A stretch of DNA of 64,000 bases from a bacterium (lineage in GTDB: Bacteria; Pseudomonadota; Alphaproteobacteria; Rhizobiales; JAKIUO01): positions 1 to 64,000 of the forward strand of contig JAAETJ010000499.1 in NCBI GenBank assembly GCA_024228495.1, written 5' to 3'. Within the stretch, counting starts at the first letter, position 1, and each line of letters begins with the position of its first letter. The translations under genes were made by a program, and so were the position numbers. A model generated the notes under the pieces. It worked only from the letters and a program-made list of their open reading frames with translations, ran no database searches and was not told where the DNA came from. Shown in pieces: positions 36,446 through 44,388 of the stretch.

Positions 36446-38707
36446 TTAGCCTGTCAGCTTGATAAACAGTTGCGGCAGTTTTTCCGGCAGGCGTTCGATT
36501 TGATCGATAACCGCGTAGCGATGCGTGCCAAACAGACCAGCCACATATTCATCGGCATGAGTATCCAGCGTGATGCAAAAGGTATTGATGCCTTTTTGTT
36601 CTAGCTCGACAACTGCCTTGTGGGTGTCATCATACAGATACTGCTCGTCGAAAACATCAATATCACGTGGAGCTCCATCGGTGAGAAGGAACAATATTTT
36701 CTTCTCTTCGGAGCGGTGATCAAGATAACGGGCCCCATGGCGCAAAGCCGCTCCCATGCGGGTGGAATAACCGCCCTCCATATTGGCCAGGCGTCCTTTG
36801 GCGTCTCGATCCCAATGCTCGGAAAAACCTTTGAAATGCGTATAACGCACTTCATGACGGGTATTAGACGCGAATCCGGCAATGGCAAACGGGTCACCAA
36901 GTGCTTCAATGGCTTCACTCAAAACCGAGACAGCCTCTTGCGAAAGCTGCAATATGGTCGAGGAGCATCCCTCAGGCACCTCATTGATGGACTGGGATAA
37001 ATCAAGCAACAACAGAACTGAGATATTGCGTCCATCTTTGACGTGGGACTGATAATAGCGGGTATCGGGAATGGATCCAGCCTTGAAATCAGTCCAGGCG
37101 CGCAGCAGCACATCCATATCCATCTCATCGCCCTCAGATTGATAGCGCACCCGTTTGCGTTGTTGTGGCTTGAGTAGATCGACAATCTGCTTCAAACGAC
37201 GCGTCAACTGCTTGTGCTTGTCCAGCAACCCGTCAATATAGGATGCGTTTCCAATGTCCTGAATGGTTTCATAAACTGTTGCGTAGTCAGGTCGATAGCT
37301 CTGGGACTGGTAATCCCATTCGTGATAATGCTGAGGTGGGAGATTGCCATCCGCTTCCGCTTCGCGGTTGGTGGCGGCGTGGTCGGAATGGAAATCATCC
37401 TCGCCATCGGCAGCCTCCAGAAAAATCCACAAATAGCGGTTGTCGTCGCGATAGCTGACTTGTGTATTCTCGAACCAGATATTGGCTAGACGGAAATCAA
37501 CAGTCTGGTTTTTCAAGAGCCATTTAACTCCTAGGCGCACTGAGAGCTGCGCATCCAGAGGGTCTTTAGCGAACTCTTCGTTAAACTCTTTAACGAATTG
37601 CACAATGCATATATCTTCGTAAGGATGGTCTGGATCAAGCAGAGCGCGCGACTGCATGGCCAGCAAATGACGCACCGGTGACCAGCCTTCATCAGGACAA
37701 TCACCTTCAACGGGAACGGGATGCAATCGTTGCCAAAGCCTGCGCATGCCGGGATAGCGCTGCATCACCAAAGCCTCGATACGAGCGTCTTCAAAACATT
37801 CAATTGCAATATGCTGGAAGGGGCTGAAATTATCCGCCAGATAGGGCTGCGACCACCGTCGATGGGCGGCCAAATGGGCGATCATTGCACGGTAGCGGTC
37901 AATGCCCGAAACAGTCCCGCCAAGACTGTCTTCAACATCATCATGCACATCAGGGACATGAAAGCCCCGCTTGTCTAGGTGAGGTGTTGGCTTGCGCGCG
38001 ATGTCAAAAGCCAGAGAATAGGGTTTGAATTCTTCTTCGAGACCAAAAAAAGCACGCAAAAACATATTGATCTGACGCTCATAATCCATATAGAGCGTGC
38101 CGTGGCGCTCGCGTTGTAACATCGCATGACTATCAGCGCTTTGCAGGCTGAAATAATCCTGCAAACGGTGGTTCTGATTTTTATAACTATTGAGACCCGC
38201 ATCAATCCAGTTATTCATGCCACCCAATGAGATCTGATTGAACAGATAAGGGGCTTGCGTCAACAGCGCCGCCACCCCTTCATATCGCGAAACATTGACT
38301 TCAGAGCGCTCTGACTGGGCGTGAGCCACCTTCTCAACCATCTTGAACCATTGTACCATCAGCTCGGTGCTGCCGAGCCGGCGAGCAATGGCAATGAGCG
38401 TCGAAAGGAATGGGTTCACGGCTTTACCGCATAAATGGTCCGATAAATATTGAGACGTTTTCACAACCTCTTCAAGCACCGTAATGTCGGTGAACTGAAC
38501 CAGCTCGACACCTTCTTCAAGCACGATCAATACAAGCTCCATACCACGACCCAGATTGCAAATCTTTGTCGCTGCATAGAGCCATTTCTCAACGCCCTCT
38601 TCGTCAAGGACATGAAGAGCATTGGCCAGACATTCGACAAAAATATCGTCGATTTGCGGCACCGTGCATTGAAGTCTTTCGCGATATGTTTTTCGTTTTC
38701 CGGTCAT
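36446..38707 (-). CDS. cbbO: RuBisCO activase adaptor CbbO (VWA domain)
   Basis: A 753-residue partner of the AAA+ ATPase CbbQ. In Q2O1 complexes CbbO bridges the CbbQ ring to RuBisCO and removes inhibitory sugar phosphates. The large N-terminal helical region (1 to about 540) contains FSPFQHIAIECFEDARIEALVM, a CbbO/NorD hallmark. The C-terminal VWA domain carries the metal-site motif LLLDLSQSIN (about residue 560) and ILFLLTDGAPRDI. ATG 38707 lies 6 nt after the cbbQ stop. The downstream flank is an IS200/IS605 remnant. NorD is the closest alternative, but the RuBisCO context decides. Confidence 0.92.
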   Translation of the reverse strand: MTGKRKTYRERLQCTVPQIDDIFVECLANALHVLDEEGVEKWLYAATKICNLGRGMELVLIVLEEGVELVQFTDITVLEEVVKTSQYLSDHLCGKAVNPFLSTLIAIARRLGSTELMVQWFKMVEKVAHAQSERSEVNVSRYEGVAALLTQAPYLFNQISLGGMNNWIDAGLNSYKNQNHRLQDYFSLQSADSHAMLQRERHGTLYMDYERQINMFLRAFFGLEEEFKPYSLAFDIARKPTPHLDKRGFHVPDVHDDVEDSLGGTVSGIDRYRAMIAHLAAHRRWSQPYLADNFSPFQHIAIECFEDARIEALVMQRYPGMRRLWQRLHPVPVEGDCPDEGWSPVRHLLAMQSRALLDPDHPYEDICIVQFVKEFNEEFAKDPLDAQLSVRLGVKWLLKNQTVDFRLANIWFENTQVSYRDDNRYLWIFLEAADGEDDFHSDHAATNREAEADGNLPPQHYHEWDYQSQSYRPDYATVYETIQDIGNASYIDGLLDKHKQLTRRLKQIVDLLKPQQRKRVRYQSEGDEMDMDVLLRAWTDFKAGSIPDTRYYQSHVKDGRNISVLLLLDLSQSINEVPEGCSSTILQLSQEAVSVLSEAIEALGDPFAIAGFASNTRHEVRYTHFKGFSEHWDRDAKGRLANMEGGYSTRMGAALRHGARYLDHRSEEKKILFLLTDGAPRDIDVFDEQYLYDDTHKAVVELEQKGINTFCITLDTHADEYVAGLFGTHRYAVIDQIERLPEKLPQLFIKLTG

Positions 38708-38713
38708 CAATGG

Positions 38714-39520
38714 CTATCCCAGAACAAGATCAACTGCAGATGTCAGTGTGGCGCGAATATCTTCATCATCTGTAAGCGGTGTGATCAGCGCCATTTTGCA
38801 AGCCTCCGCCGGTGCGACCCCACCCAGCATCAATTGTGCTGCATAAACGAGCAGGCGTGTCGAAATTCCTTCATCCAAGCCATGGCCCTTCAAGGCTCTT
38901 GCCCGTACAGCAATTTTCACAAGTTGTTCGGCCTGCTCTTTGTCAATGCCAGTTTCCTTGCTGACAATCAACGTTTCCAGCTCTTCACTTGGATAATCGA
39001 ATTCAAGCCCGGTAAAGCGTTGTTTGGTGGAAGTTTTAAGATCTTTCATCATGCTCTGATAGCCAGGATTATAAGACACCACGAGCTGGAAATCTTTGTG
39101 TGCGGTAAGCAGTTCACCCTTTTTATCAAGCGGTAGAACTCGGCGATGGTCGGTCAAAGGATGAATAACAACAGTCGTGTCCTGACGCGCCTCAACCACC
39201 TCATCAAGATAGCAGATTGCCCCAATACGCGCAGCGACGGTAAGCGGCCCATCCTGCCAGACCGTGCCCTCGCTCGAGAGCAAAAAACGACCCATCAGAT
39301 CAGAGGCCGTCATGTCTTCATTACAGGCAACTGTGATCAAGGACTTTTTCAGCTTCCACGCCATATATTCGATAAAGCGCGACTTCCCACAACCGGTTGG
39401 CCCCTTGACCATCACCGGTAATCGGTTGTTGTAAGCGGCCTCATACAGCGCCACTTCATCTCCAACCGCTTCATAGAATGGCTCATCCTCAATCATATAT
39501 TGCTTGGCGTCAGTAGTCAT
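38714..39520 (-). CDS. cbbQ: RuBisCO activase ATPase CbbQ
   Basis: A 268-residue MoxR-type AAA+ ATPase that forms a hexamer and, with CbbO, remodels inhibited RuBisCO. Walker A is GPTGCGKS (about 40-47), Walker B lies in AICYLDEVVEARQD, and QLVVSYNPGYQS and the arginine-finger region STKQRFTGLEFDYPSEE follow. It lies 294 nt downstream of cbbM on the same strand, behind the cbbM terminator, and is coupled to cbbO (6-nt gap). NorQ is similar, but the gene order cbbM-cbbQ-cbbO is diagnostic. Confidence 0.93.
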   Translation of the reverse strand: MTTDAKQYMIEDEPFYEAVGDEVALYEAAYNNRLPVMVKGPTGCGKSRFIEYMAWKLKKSLITVACNEDMTASDLMGRFLLSSEGTVWQDGPLTVAARIGAICYLDEVVEARQDTTVVIHPLTDHRRVLPLDKKGELLTAHKDFQLVVSYNPGYQSMMKDLKTSTKQRFTGLEFDYPSEELETLIVSKETGIDKEQAEQLVKIAVRARALKGHGLDEGISTRLLVYAAQLMLGGVAPAEACKMALITPLTDDEDIRATLTSAVDLVLG

Positions 39521-39750
39521 TGTCGGCTCCTTGCCATTGAGCGCCTGACGGCGTTTGTCCTCGCCGGAGAGGCATTTTCACAGATGGTTTTAGGGAGTCG
39601 TTTGCTTGTGCTACCGATTTCGCTATTTGAGCACTTTCCCAAATCCCTATTAGTAAAATGTTTTCCAAATGCTCGCCATTGGTTTCAGCTGAACAAGCTG
39701 CCCGTCTGGCGAAGACAAGTCGCATTAGCGACTTCATTTGCGTCTAATAA

Positions 39751-39780
39751 AAAACCGGAGACCGTGATCGGCCTCCGGTT
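39751..39780 (-). terminator. Intrinsic terminator of cbbM
   Basis: AACCGGAG (39753-39760) pairs with CTCCGGTT (39773-39780). On the minus strand the stem ends in TTTTTTATTAG. It lies about 35 nt beyond the cbbM stop, so much of cbbM transcription should end before cbbQO. Confidence 0.88.
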
Positions 39781-39814
39781 CTTGTTGTTTTCCAAAAACT
39801 GGAAGCGTTCAAAT

Positions 39815-41194
39815 TTAACCGTGAACGCCGAGTTTTTCGCGCCAGCCCGGGAAGATGCTGTCTGCATCGCCAGGGAAGCTTTCAAAAGCCCGCGCAAATT
39901 CTTTGTGCTCTTTGGCGTATTCGATGGGATCAGCACCCTCTTTCCAGCAGGCATAGGCTTGATGCAGAGATTTGGCACCATCAGCAGGGCTGTCGATATG
40001 ACCATAAGAACCACCACCAGCGGTGTTGATGAGGTTACCATGACCAAGGTTCTCAAAGAAGCCGGGAAGACGCAAAGCGTTCATACCGCCAGAGATGATG
40101 GGCGTCGTTGGTTTCATGCCATACCATTTCTGGTAGTAGACTGGACCCTGACATTCGTCACGCTCAATCATGTAAGCCATGATCTTGTCGTCGTTTTCGC
40201 CTTCCATCTTGCCATAGCCCATTGTACCCACATGGATACCAGAAGCACCCTGCAGACGGGACATTTTTGCCAGAACATAAGCCGTGTAACCACGCTTGGC
40301 TGATGGCGATGTCACAGCACCATGACCCGCACGATGATAATGCAGATACTGACCGGAATACTGACGGCGAGCCGTTGTCACCATGCCTGGACCACCAACA
40401 TAACCGTCAACCAGGAAAGCTACCTTGTCAGCATCTTCGCCAAATGTTTCGAGGATGAAGTCAGCACGAGCACACATTTCGAAGTGATCGTCAGCTGTGA
40501 TGTTGGCGGAGAACAATTTGGCTTCGCCAGTTTCGTCCTGAGCGCGTTTCATGGCGTCGGCAACGAGAGGATAAACCTCTTTAGCTGGACAGAAAACCTG
40601 ATTGCCCTGAGGTTCGTCATTCTTGATGAAGTCACCGCCAAGCCAGAACTGGTAAGCAGCTTCAGCAAAAGGTTTTGGACGCAGGCCAAGTTTTGGCTTG
40701 ATGATGGTACCAGCGATATAGCCGCCGTCTTTGATAGGACGACCAAGAATACGCCAGAGATCAGAAATGTCGACAGCAGGACCATCAAACAACTGAATGG
40801 CCCGTGGTGGCATGAAGAAGTCATGGATCTTGGCGTGCTTGACATCGCCCATGCCCTGATTGTTACCAATCACGAGAGTCAGGAAGGAGACCAGCATCAT
40901 GCGGCCATCGGTCATATTGCGATCGAAGAGCTCGATGGGATACGCGATGCGCATATCTTCGGTGGCTTCGTCGATGTGATATACCAAAGCGTCAACACCC
41001 TTGGTGAAATCATCGGTTGTTGAAACTTCAACATTAGTACCAGTTGAACTTTCAGCAGCAAAATGAGCGGCAACTTCCAGATATCCATATCCAGCAGCGG
41101 GCGCCATTTTATAGGCCACAAGAATATGCTTGCCGCCTTCGATTAAATCTTCTTCTTTCAGACTTAGGTCTGCATAGCGTCCTGATTGATCCAT
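39815..41194 (-). CDS. cbbM: Form II ribulose-bisphosphate carboxylase/oxygenase
   Basis: A 459-residue Form II RuBisCO large subunit, which fixes CO2 on ribulose 1,5-bisphosphate in the Calvin cycle and works as dimers of large subunits without a small subunit. Catalytic residues fit: Lys166 in TIIKPKLGL, carbamylated Lys191 with Asp193 and Glu194 in [11 protein letters not shown], the loop-6 Lys in TMGYGKMEG, and [13 protein letters not shown] and TAGGGSYGH for phosphate binding. ATG 41194 has AAGGAA upstream. An in-frame extension to 41302 is not conserved. The enzyme has low CO2/O2 specificity in known members, suiting low-oxygen or high-CO2 habitats. cbbR is divergent upstream. Confidence 0.97.
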   Translation of the reverse strand: MDQSGRYADLSLKEEDLIEGGKHILVAYKMAPAAGYGYLEVAAHFAAESSTGTNVEVSTTDDFTKGVDALVYHIDEATEDMRIAYPIELFDRNMTDGRMMLVSFLTLVIGNNQGMGDVKHAKIHDFFMPPRAIQLFDGPAVDISDLWRILGRPIKDGGYIAGTIIKPKLGLRPKPFAEAAYQFWLGGDFIKNDEPQGNQVFCPAKEVYPLVADAMKRAQDETGEAKLFSANITADDHFEMCARADFILETFGEDADKVAFLVDGYVGGPGMVTTARRQYSGQYLHYHRAGHGAVTSPSAKRGYTAYVLAKMSRLQGASGIHVGTMGYGKMEGENDDKIMAYMIERDECQGPVYYQKWYGMKPTTPIISGGMNALRLPGFFENLGHGNLINTAGGGSYGHIDSPADGAKSLHQAYACWKEGADPIEYAKEHKEFARAFESFPGDADSIFPGWREKLGVHG

Positions 41195-41239
41195 CTGTAA
41201 ATTTTCCTTCATTTGAGGGGGCGTAAAATTGGGTGCAAT

Positions 41240-41253
41240 ATATTTGCAAATAT
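41240..41253. promoter_or_regulatory. 14-bp palindrome upstream of cbbM
   Basis: ATATTTGCAAATAT is a perfect palindrome about 45 nt before the cbbM ATG, in the divergent cbbM-cbbR region. It contains a T-N11-A spacing typical of LysR-type sites and is a candidate CbbR operator. AT-richness makes chance occurrence possible. Confidence 0.4.
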
Positions 41254-41363
41254 TTTGGTGTAAAAGCATTTCCTTTTGAGTACGAGAAAAACAGTTTATC
41301 AAGATTTTTGCAGATTGGTGAATTGGACACTACCTGAAACTAAAAACATTTCAAATTAAATAT

Positions 41364-41393
41364 TTTACATCCCCCATAAGAAAAACTTATAAT
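41364..41393 (+). promoter_or_regulatory. Predicted sigma-70-type promoter of cbbR
   Basis: TTTACA (41364-41369) and a perfect TATAAT (41388-41393) are separated by 18 nt. A start site near 41400 would leave about 24 nt of leader before ATG 41424, which supports that start over GTG 41403. Confidence 0.55.
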
Positions 41394-41423
41394 ATTATCG
41401 GTGTGAAAATAAATAGTACTCAT

Positions 41424-42344
41424 ATGAAAGGGAAGGTCATTCCAAAAGTTTCAGAAATTATTACCTTCAGGCAATTGAAATTATTTGACGCCATTGCGCG
41501 GCACAATAATTTTTCACTGGCCGCCAAAGAGGTGAATTTATCGCAACCTGCTGTTTCTCTTCAAATAAAAAAACTGGAGGAATCGGTTGGCCTTCCCTTG
41601 TATGAAAAGAAAAACAAACAGATCCATCTGAGCTCTGCTGGAAAAATTTTACTGAAAACATCACGCTCTGTGCAGTCCAGACTTGAACAGATGCGTGCCG
41701 AGATTGACTACTTGAAGGGTGACATTAAAGGGCCCCTCAATATAGCTGTTGTCACATCTGCAAAATATTTTTTACCGCAGTTTTTGAGCGAATTTTTACA
41801 GCTCTACCCAAATGTCACCCCGAGCATGGCCGTTGTCAATCGCGCCACCATCTTGCAAAGCCTTTCAGAAAACAAATATAACCTTTACATAGCAGGGCGT
41901 GTAGCCAAAAGACTGCGCGTGCAGGCTCACCCGTTTCTGGAAAATATCCTTGAAGTAGTCGCATCCTCACAACATCCTCTTAGCGCAAAAAAAAATATTT
42001 CCCTACGCGAGCTAGTAAACGAGCGCTTTCTTGTCCGCGAAAAAGGATCGGGAACAAGAAAAGCAATTGATCGACTTTTTGCCGGGGAAAATCTGACTAT
42101 CCGCCCCTATATGGAACTTGGAGATACAGGCGCTATTAAGAGTGCTGTTATAGCCAATCTGGGGATTTCTGTATTGTCTCGTCACAGTCTGCATGAAGAA
42201 TTACAAACTGGCAGTATTAAGATTTTAAACGCCAACGGGTTTCCCCTGCACCGTCACTGGTACGCCATCTATCCAAGCGAAAAAAGCCTTTCCATCGTCA
42301 CCAAAACCTTCCTTGAGTTTTTGATGAACAAGAATGCTGGATGA
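41424..42344 (+). CDS. cbbR: LysR-type regulator CbbR
   Basis: A 306-residue LysR-family activator that controls Calvin-cycle genes in response to metabolites. The N-terminal winged helix-turn-helix is clear: ITFRQLKLFDAIARHNNFSLAAKEVNLSQPAVSLQIKKLEE (here given in parts), a closely CbbR-like block. The effector domain follows (PLNIAVVTSAKYFLPQFLSEF, then GLGISVLS-like NLGISVLSRHSL). It is divergent from cbbM, the classic arrangement. ATG 41424 was chosen on promoter distance; no strong ribosome site is seen. Codons are AT-richer than in the core genes. Confidence 0.92.
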   Translation: MKGKVIPKVSEIITFRQLKLFDAIARHNNFSLAAKEVNLSQPAVSLQIKKLEESVGLPLYEKKNKQIHLSSAGKILLKTSRSVQSRLEQMRAEIDYLKGDIKGPLNIAVVTSAKYFLPQFLSEFLQLYPNVTPSMAVVNRATILQSLSENKYNLYIAGRVAKRLRVQAHPFLENILEVVASSQHPLSAKKNISLRELVNERFLVREKGSGTRKAIDRLFAGENLTIRPYMELGDTGAIKSAVIANLGISVLSRHSLHEELQTGSIKILNANGFPLHRHWYAIYPSEKSLSIVTKTFLEFLMNKNAG

Positions 42345-42434
42345 TTTTCTATTTGACCAAGCGTATCACTCTGACCACTTCCCGTTTGGGCCACCCACCT
42401 GCTGAAGCAGAATATCGACATCTGTATCATCCGG

Positions 42435-42737
42435 GTGGGCATCAATAGAGAGGTCGAGCAATCGAACAAAATAGCCAGTGCAGCTCATGCCGAATCTGAG
42501 AAATCCAAACAAACCATGCAAGATCTGATCGAGCGCACAGGCAAGATCAGCCATATTGTCGGGATGATCAATGATAATGCGGGCCAAGCCAACCTGTTGG
42601 CTTTGAACGCCGCCATCGAAGCCCACAGAGCCGCTGATAACATTAATGAGATCGACAAGGTAATCGTTCAGGTGAATGAATTTTCCACGTCAGTGGTCGG
42701 AGCAATTAGCAAGCAAAATGCTGTAACAAGCTATTGA
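42435..42737 (+). pseudogene. Truncated methyl-accepting chemotaxis protein signalling domain
   Basis: One frame reads INREVEQSNKIASAAHAESE, then RTGKISHIVGMINDNAGQAN and LLALNAAIEAHRAAD, the MCP hairpin tip, here with slight wear (NDNAGQAN instead of NDIAGQTN). It then jumps to EIDKVIVQVNEFSTSVVGAI and SKQNAVTS, so an internal segment is missing. There is no start region, no membrane segment and no sensor domain. The frame ends where a transposase fragment begins. It is a remnant, not a functional receptor. The interval 42345-42980 contains no intact gene. Confidence 0.8.
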
Positions 42738-42930
42738 TGCGAAAACGATTTATCGTTGAAACAGCCTTTGGCGTGCTCAAGCAGGACATGGGAATGGAGC
42801 ACTCAAGACATCGCTCATCAGAAAATGTTATTCTTATCATTTCCTGCCTGACTGCCTATTGCCTGAAAACAAAAAACAGAAAATAAAATTCACGACCATG
42901 CAGAGATTGGAGGCTTATCCATCAACTCGG
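42737..42930 (+). mobile_element. Decayed transposase 3' end (IS982-like), copy 2
   Basis: This stretch reads RKRFIVETAFGVLKQDMGM then EHSRHRSSENVILIISCLTAYCL in a frame that ends at TAA 42884-42886. Another frame continues KIKFTTMQRLEAYPSTRLI. It is the clearest of three related copies (others near 4343 and 20118) and matches IS982-type transposase C termini. No 5' part of the element is present. It adjoins the MCP remnant directly. Confidence 0.7.
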
Positions 42931-42980
42931 TTAATCAGAAAAAAACTGGTCGCGTATTGATCCCTATTTGCGCCTGATCG

Positions 42981-43580
42981 CTATTTAGGCTTGGCCCCTA
43001 TCCTGGGCTTGGGAAATAAAAAACCATCCTTCTTTTCGCGTATGATCGGCTTTTCGCGTATGATCGGCGCCACCTTTAGTTTCGGCGAACCAAGCCCCAG
43101 GCTAGCGGCTACTTTTGGCCAGGCCAGTGTCGCGCGTGCAATATAAGCCGTACGGTCCTGCTTCCAGTGAAATAGCGAGACACCATCATAAAACAGATAA
43201 AGCTGCTTTTCATATATATCGAACAGCGTCGGGTTCCCCTGAACACTTTGATTATTGGCAAGCTGATAGGGATCGACCCCTCCAAAGCGCGGTGCATAGA
43301 CTTGCGGATCAGCCAGGAATGCTGCTTTGTTACCGACATTGCTGAAATTCCAGCTCACCCCCCCCCATACAGCTTCGATACGTGTATTTGGCCGTGTAGC
43401 CCGGCCTTTGACAAAATAATCAACGGGATCATAGCCCGCGATCGCATAGCCGTTGGCATCATCCATCCAGGCCATCGGCATGTAAGAGCTGGCCAGCACA
43501 ACAACACTGATCAATACAGAAGCAACAAATCCAATTGCAGCGATCATCCTACTTTTAATCAAGGAAAAATATGCTGTCAT
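42981..43580 (-). CDS. YHS-like domain membrane-anchored protein
   Basis: A 199-residue protein with an N-terminal hydrophobic anchor or signal (about 10-32) followed by a YHS-like region: DDANGYAIAGYDPVDYFVKG, then VSWNFSNVGNKAAFLADPQVYAPRFGG. In typical members the next residues are YCAY, with the conserved Cys. Here they are VDPYQLAN, so the metal-ligand Cys is lost. It also has a tandem duplication near the C terminus (IIREKPIIREK, from an 18-bp repeat at about 43036-43071). The function is unknown. AAAGG precedes ATG 43580. A longer in-frame start exists at 43673. Confidence 0.78.
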   Translation of the reverse strand: MTAYFSLIKSRMIAAIGFVASVLISVVVLASSYMPMAWMDDANGYAIAGYDPVDYFVKGRATRPNTRIEAVWGGVSWNFSNVGNKAAFLADPQVYAPRFGGVDPYQLANNQSVQGNPTLFDIYEKQLYLFYDGVSLFHWKQDRTAYIARATLAWPKVAASLGLGSPKLKVAPIIREKPIIREKKDGFLFPKPRIGAKPK

Positions 43581-43682
43581 GAAGGGCCTTTTGGGTTGAA
43601 CGAAAAGCAAAGCGGGTCCGAATAACGCAAACAAAAGCACTTCCAGCCTCACACCGTCTTCCGCAAGTGTCAAGATATGACC

Positions 43683-44099
43683 TTAGGAGCCCTCGATCAT
43701 GGTGCTTGTTCCCAGTCCTAGAACAGCTCCCTGGGGATCAGAAATTACATAGAATCGCCCGATCCCTTCAACATCCATTGGCCCCATAAGCACTTTGCCG
43801 CCATGCGCTATCGCCTTTTTGGCGACCTCGTCCACATCCTCGACGCTAACATAACACATCCAGTGCGGCGGAATATTTTCCATCTCAGGCCCCTCCAGTT
43901 TCATGGCACCGCCAACCTGCAGATCCCCGATGGTCCAAAGCGTATAACTTGGCTCCCCGGGGTTTGCGGGCACCGTTGGATTACCAAACTGTACATCATG
44001 CGAGGACCAGCCAATGACGTTCCCATAAAACTCCTTGGCCGCTTCAACATCTGTGGTCATCAACTCGTTCCAGTTGAAAGTCCCGTGCTGTTTTTCCAT
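43683..44099 (-). CDS. VOC/glyoxalase superfamily protein
   Basis: A 138-residue vicinal-oxygen-chelate fold protein: FNWNELMTTDVEAAKEFYGNVIGW at the N terminus, then PPHWMCYVSVEDVDEVAKKA, GGKVLMGPMDVEGIGRF and DPQGAVLGLG. It belongs to the antibiotic-resistance/hydroxylase-like VOC group named from COG3324-type sequences. The metal ligands are only partly conserved, and the substrate is unknown. Upstream AGGAG precedes the ATG. It is a stand-alone gene about 100 nt from the YHS gene on the same strand. Confidence 0.85.
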   Translation of the reverse strand: MEKQHGTFNWNELMTTDVEAAKEFYGNVIGWSSHDVQFGNPTVPANPGEPSYTLWTIGDLQVGGAMKLEGPEMENIPPHWMCYVSVEDVDEVAKKAIAHGGKVLMGPMDVEGIGRFYVISDPQGAVLGLGTSTMIEGS

Positions 44100-44317
44100 A
44101 TCGATCTCCTTTTATTATATCTCGCTTTAACTGTCTCACGGCTAATCACGCTAACACACTGTCTCCGACGGGGGCGGGCCAAATCCGGCGACCAGTCGAC
44201 CTTGCCGATGATTATATCAGTTATTCGCGTTCTTCATCAGGTCTTTTGAGAACGAAGAAAATCCGAAGTACCCTTTGGCAAGCGTGATCACGCACGGGTT
44301 TTACACACTCGTTGATA

Positions 44318-44341
44318 TCGAGGATGAAGTCACATCCTCGA
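44318..44341. repeat. Perfect 9-bp inverted repeat
   Basis: TCGAGGATG (44318-44326) pairs with CATCCTCGA (44333-44341) around AAGTCA. It lies about 48 nt past the EF-G-like gene stop on the minus strand. There is no U tract, so it may stabilise the transcript end or bind a protein. Confidence 0.5.
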
Positions 44342-44388
44342 CATAAGCATTTCTAGCATATTTTAAACAGACAAGCCGTTAGAGGAAA

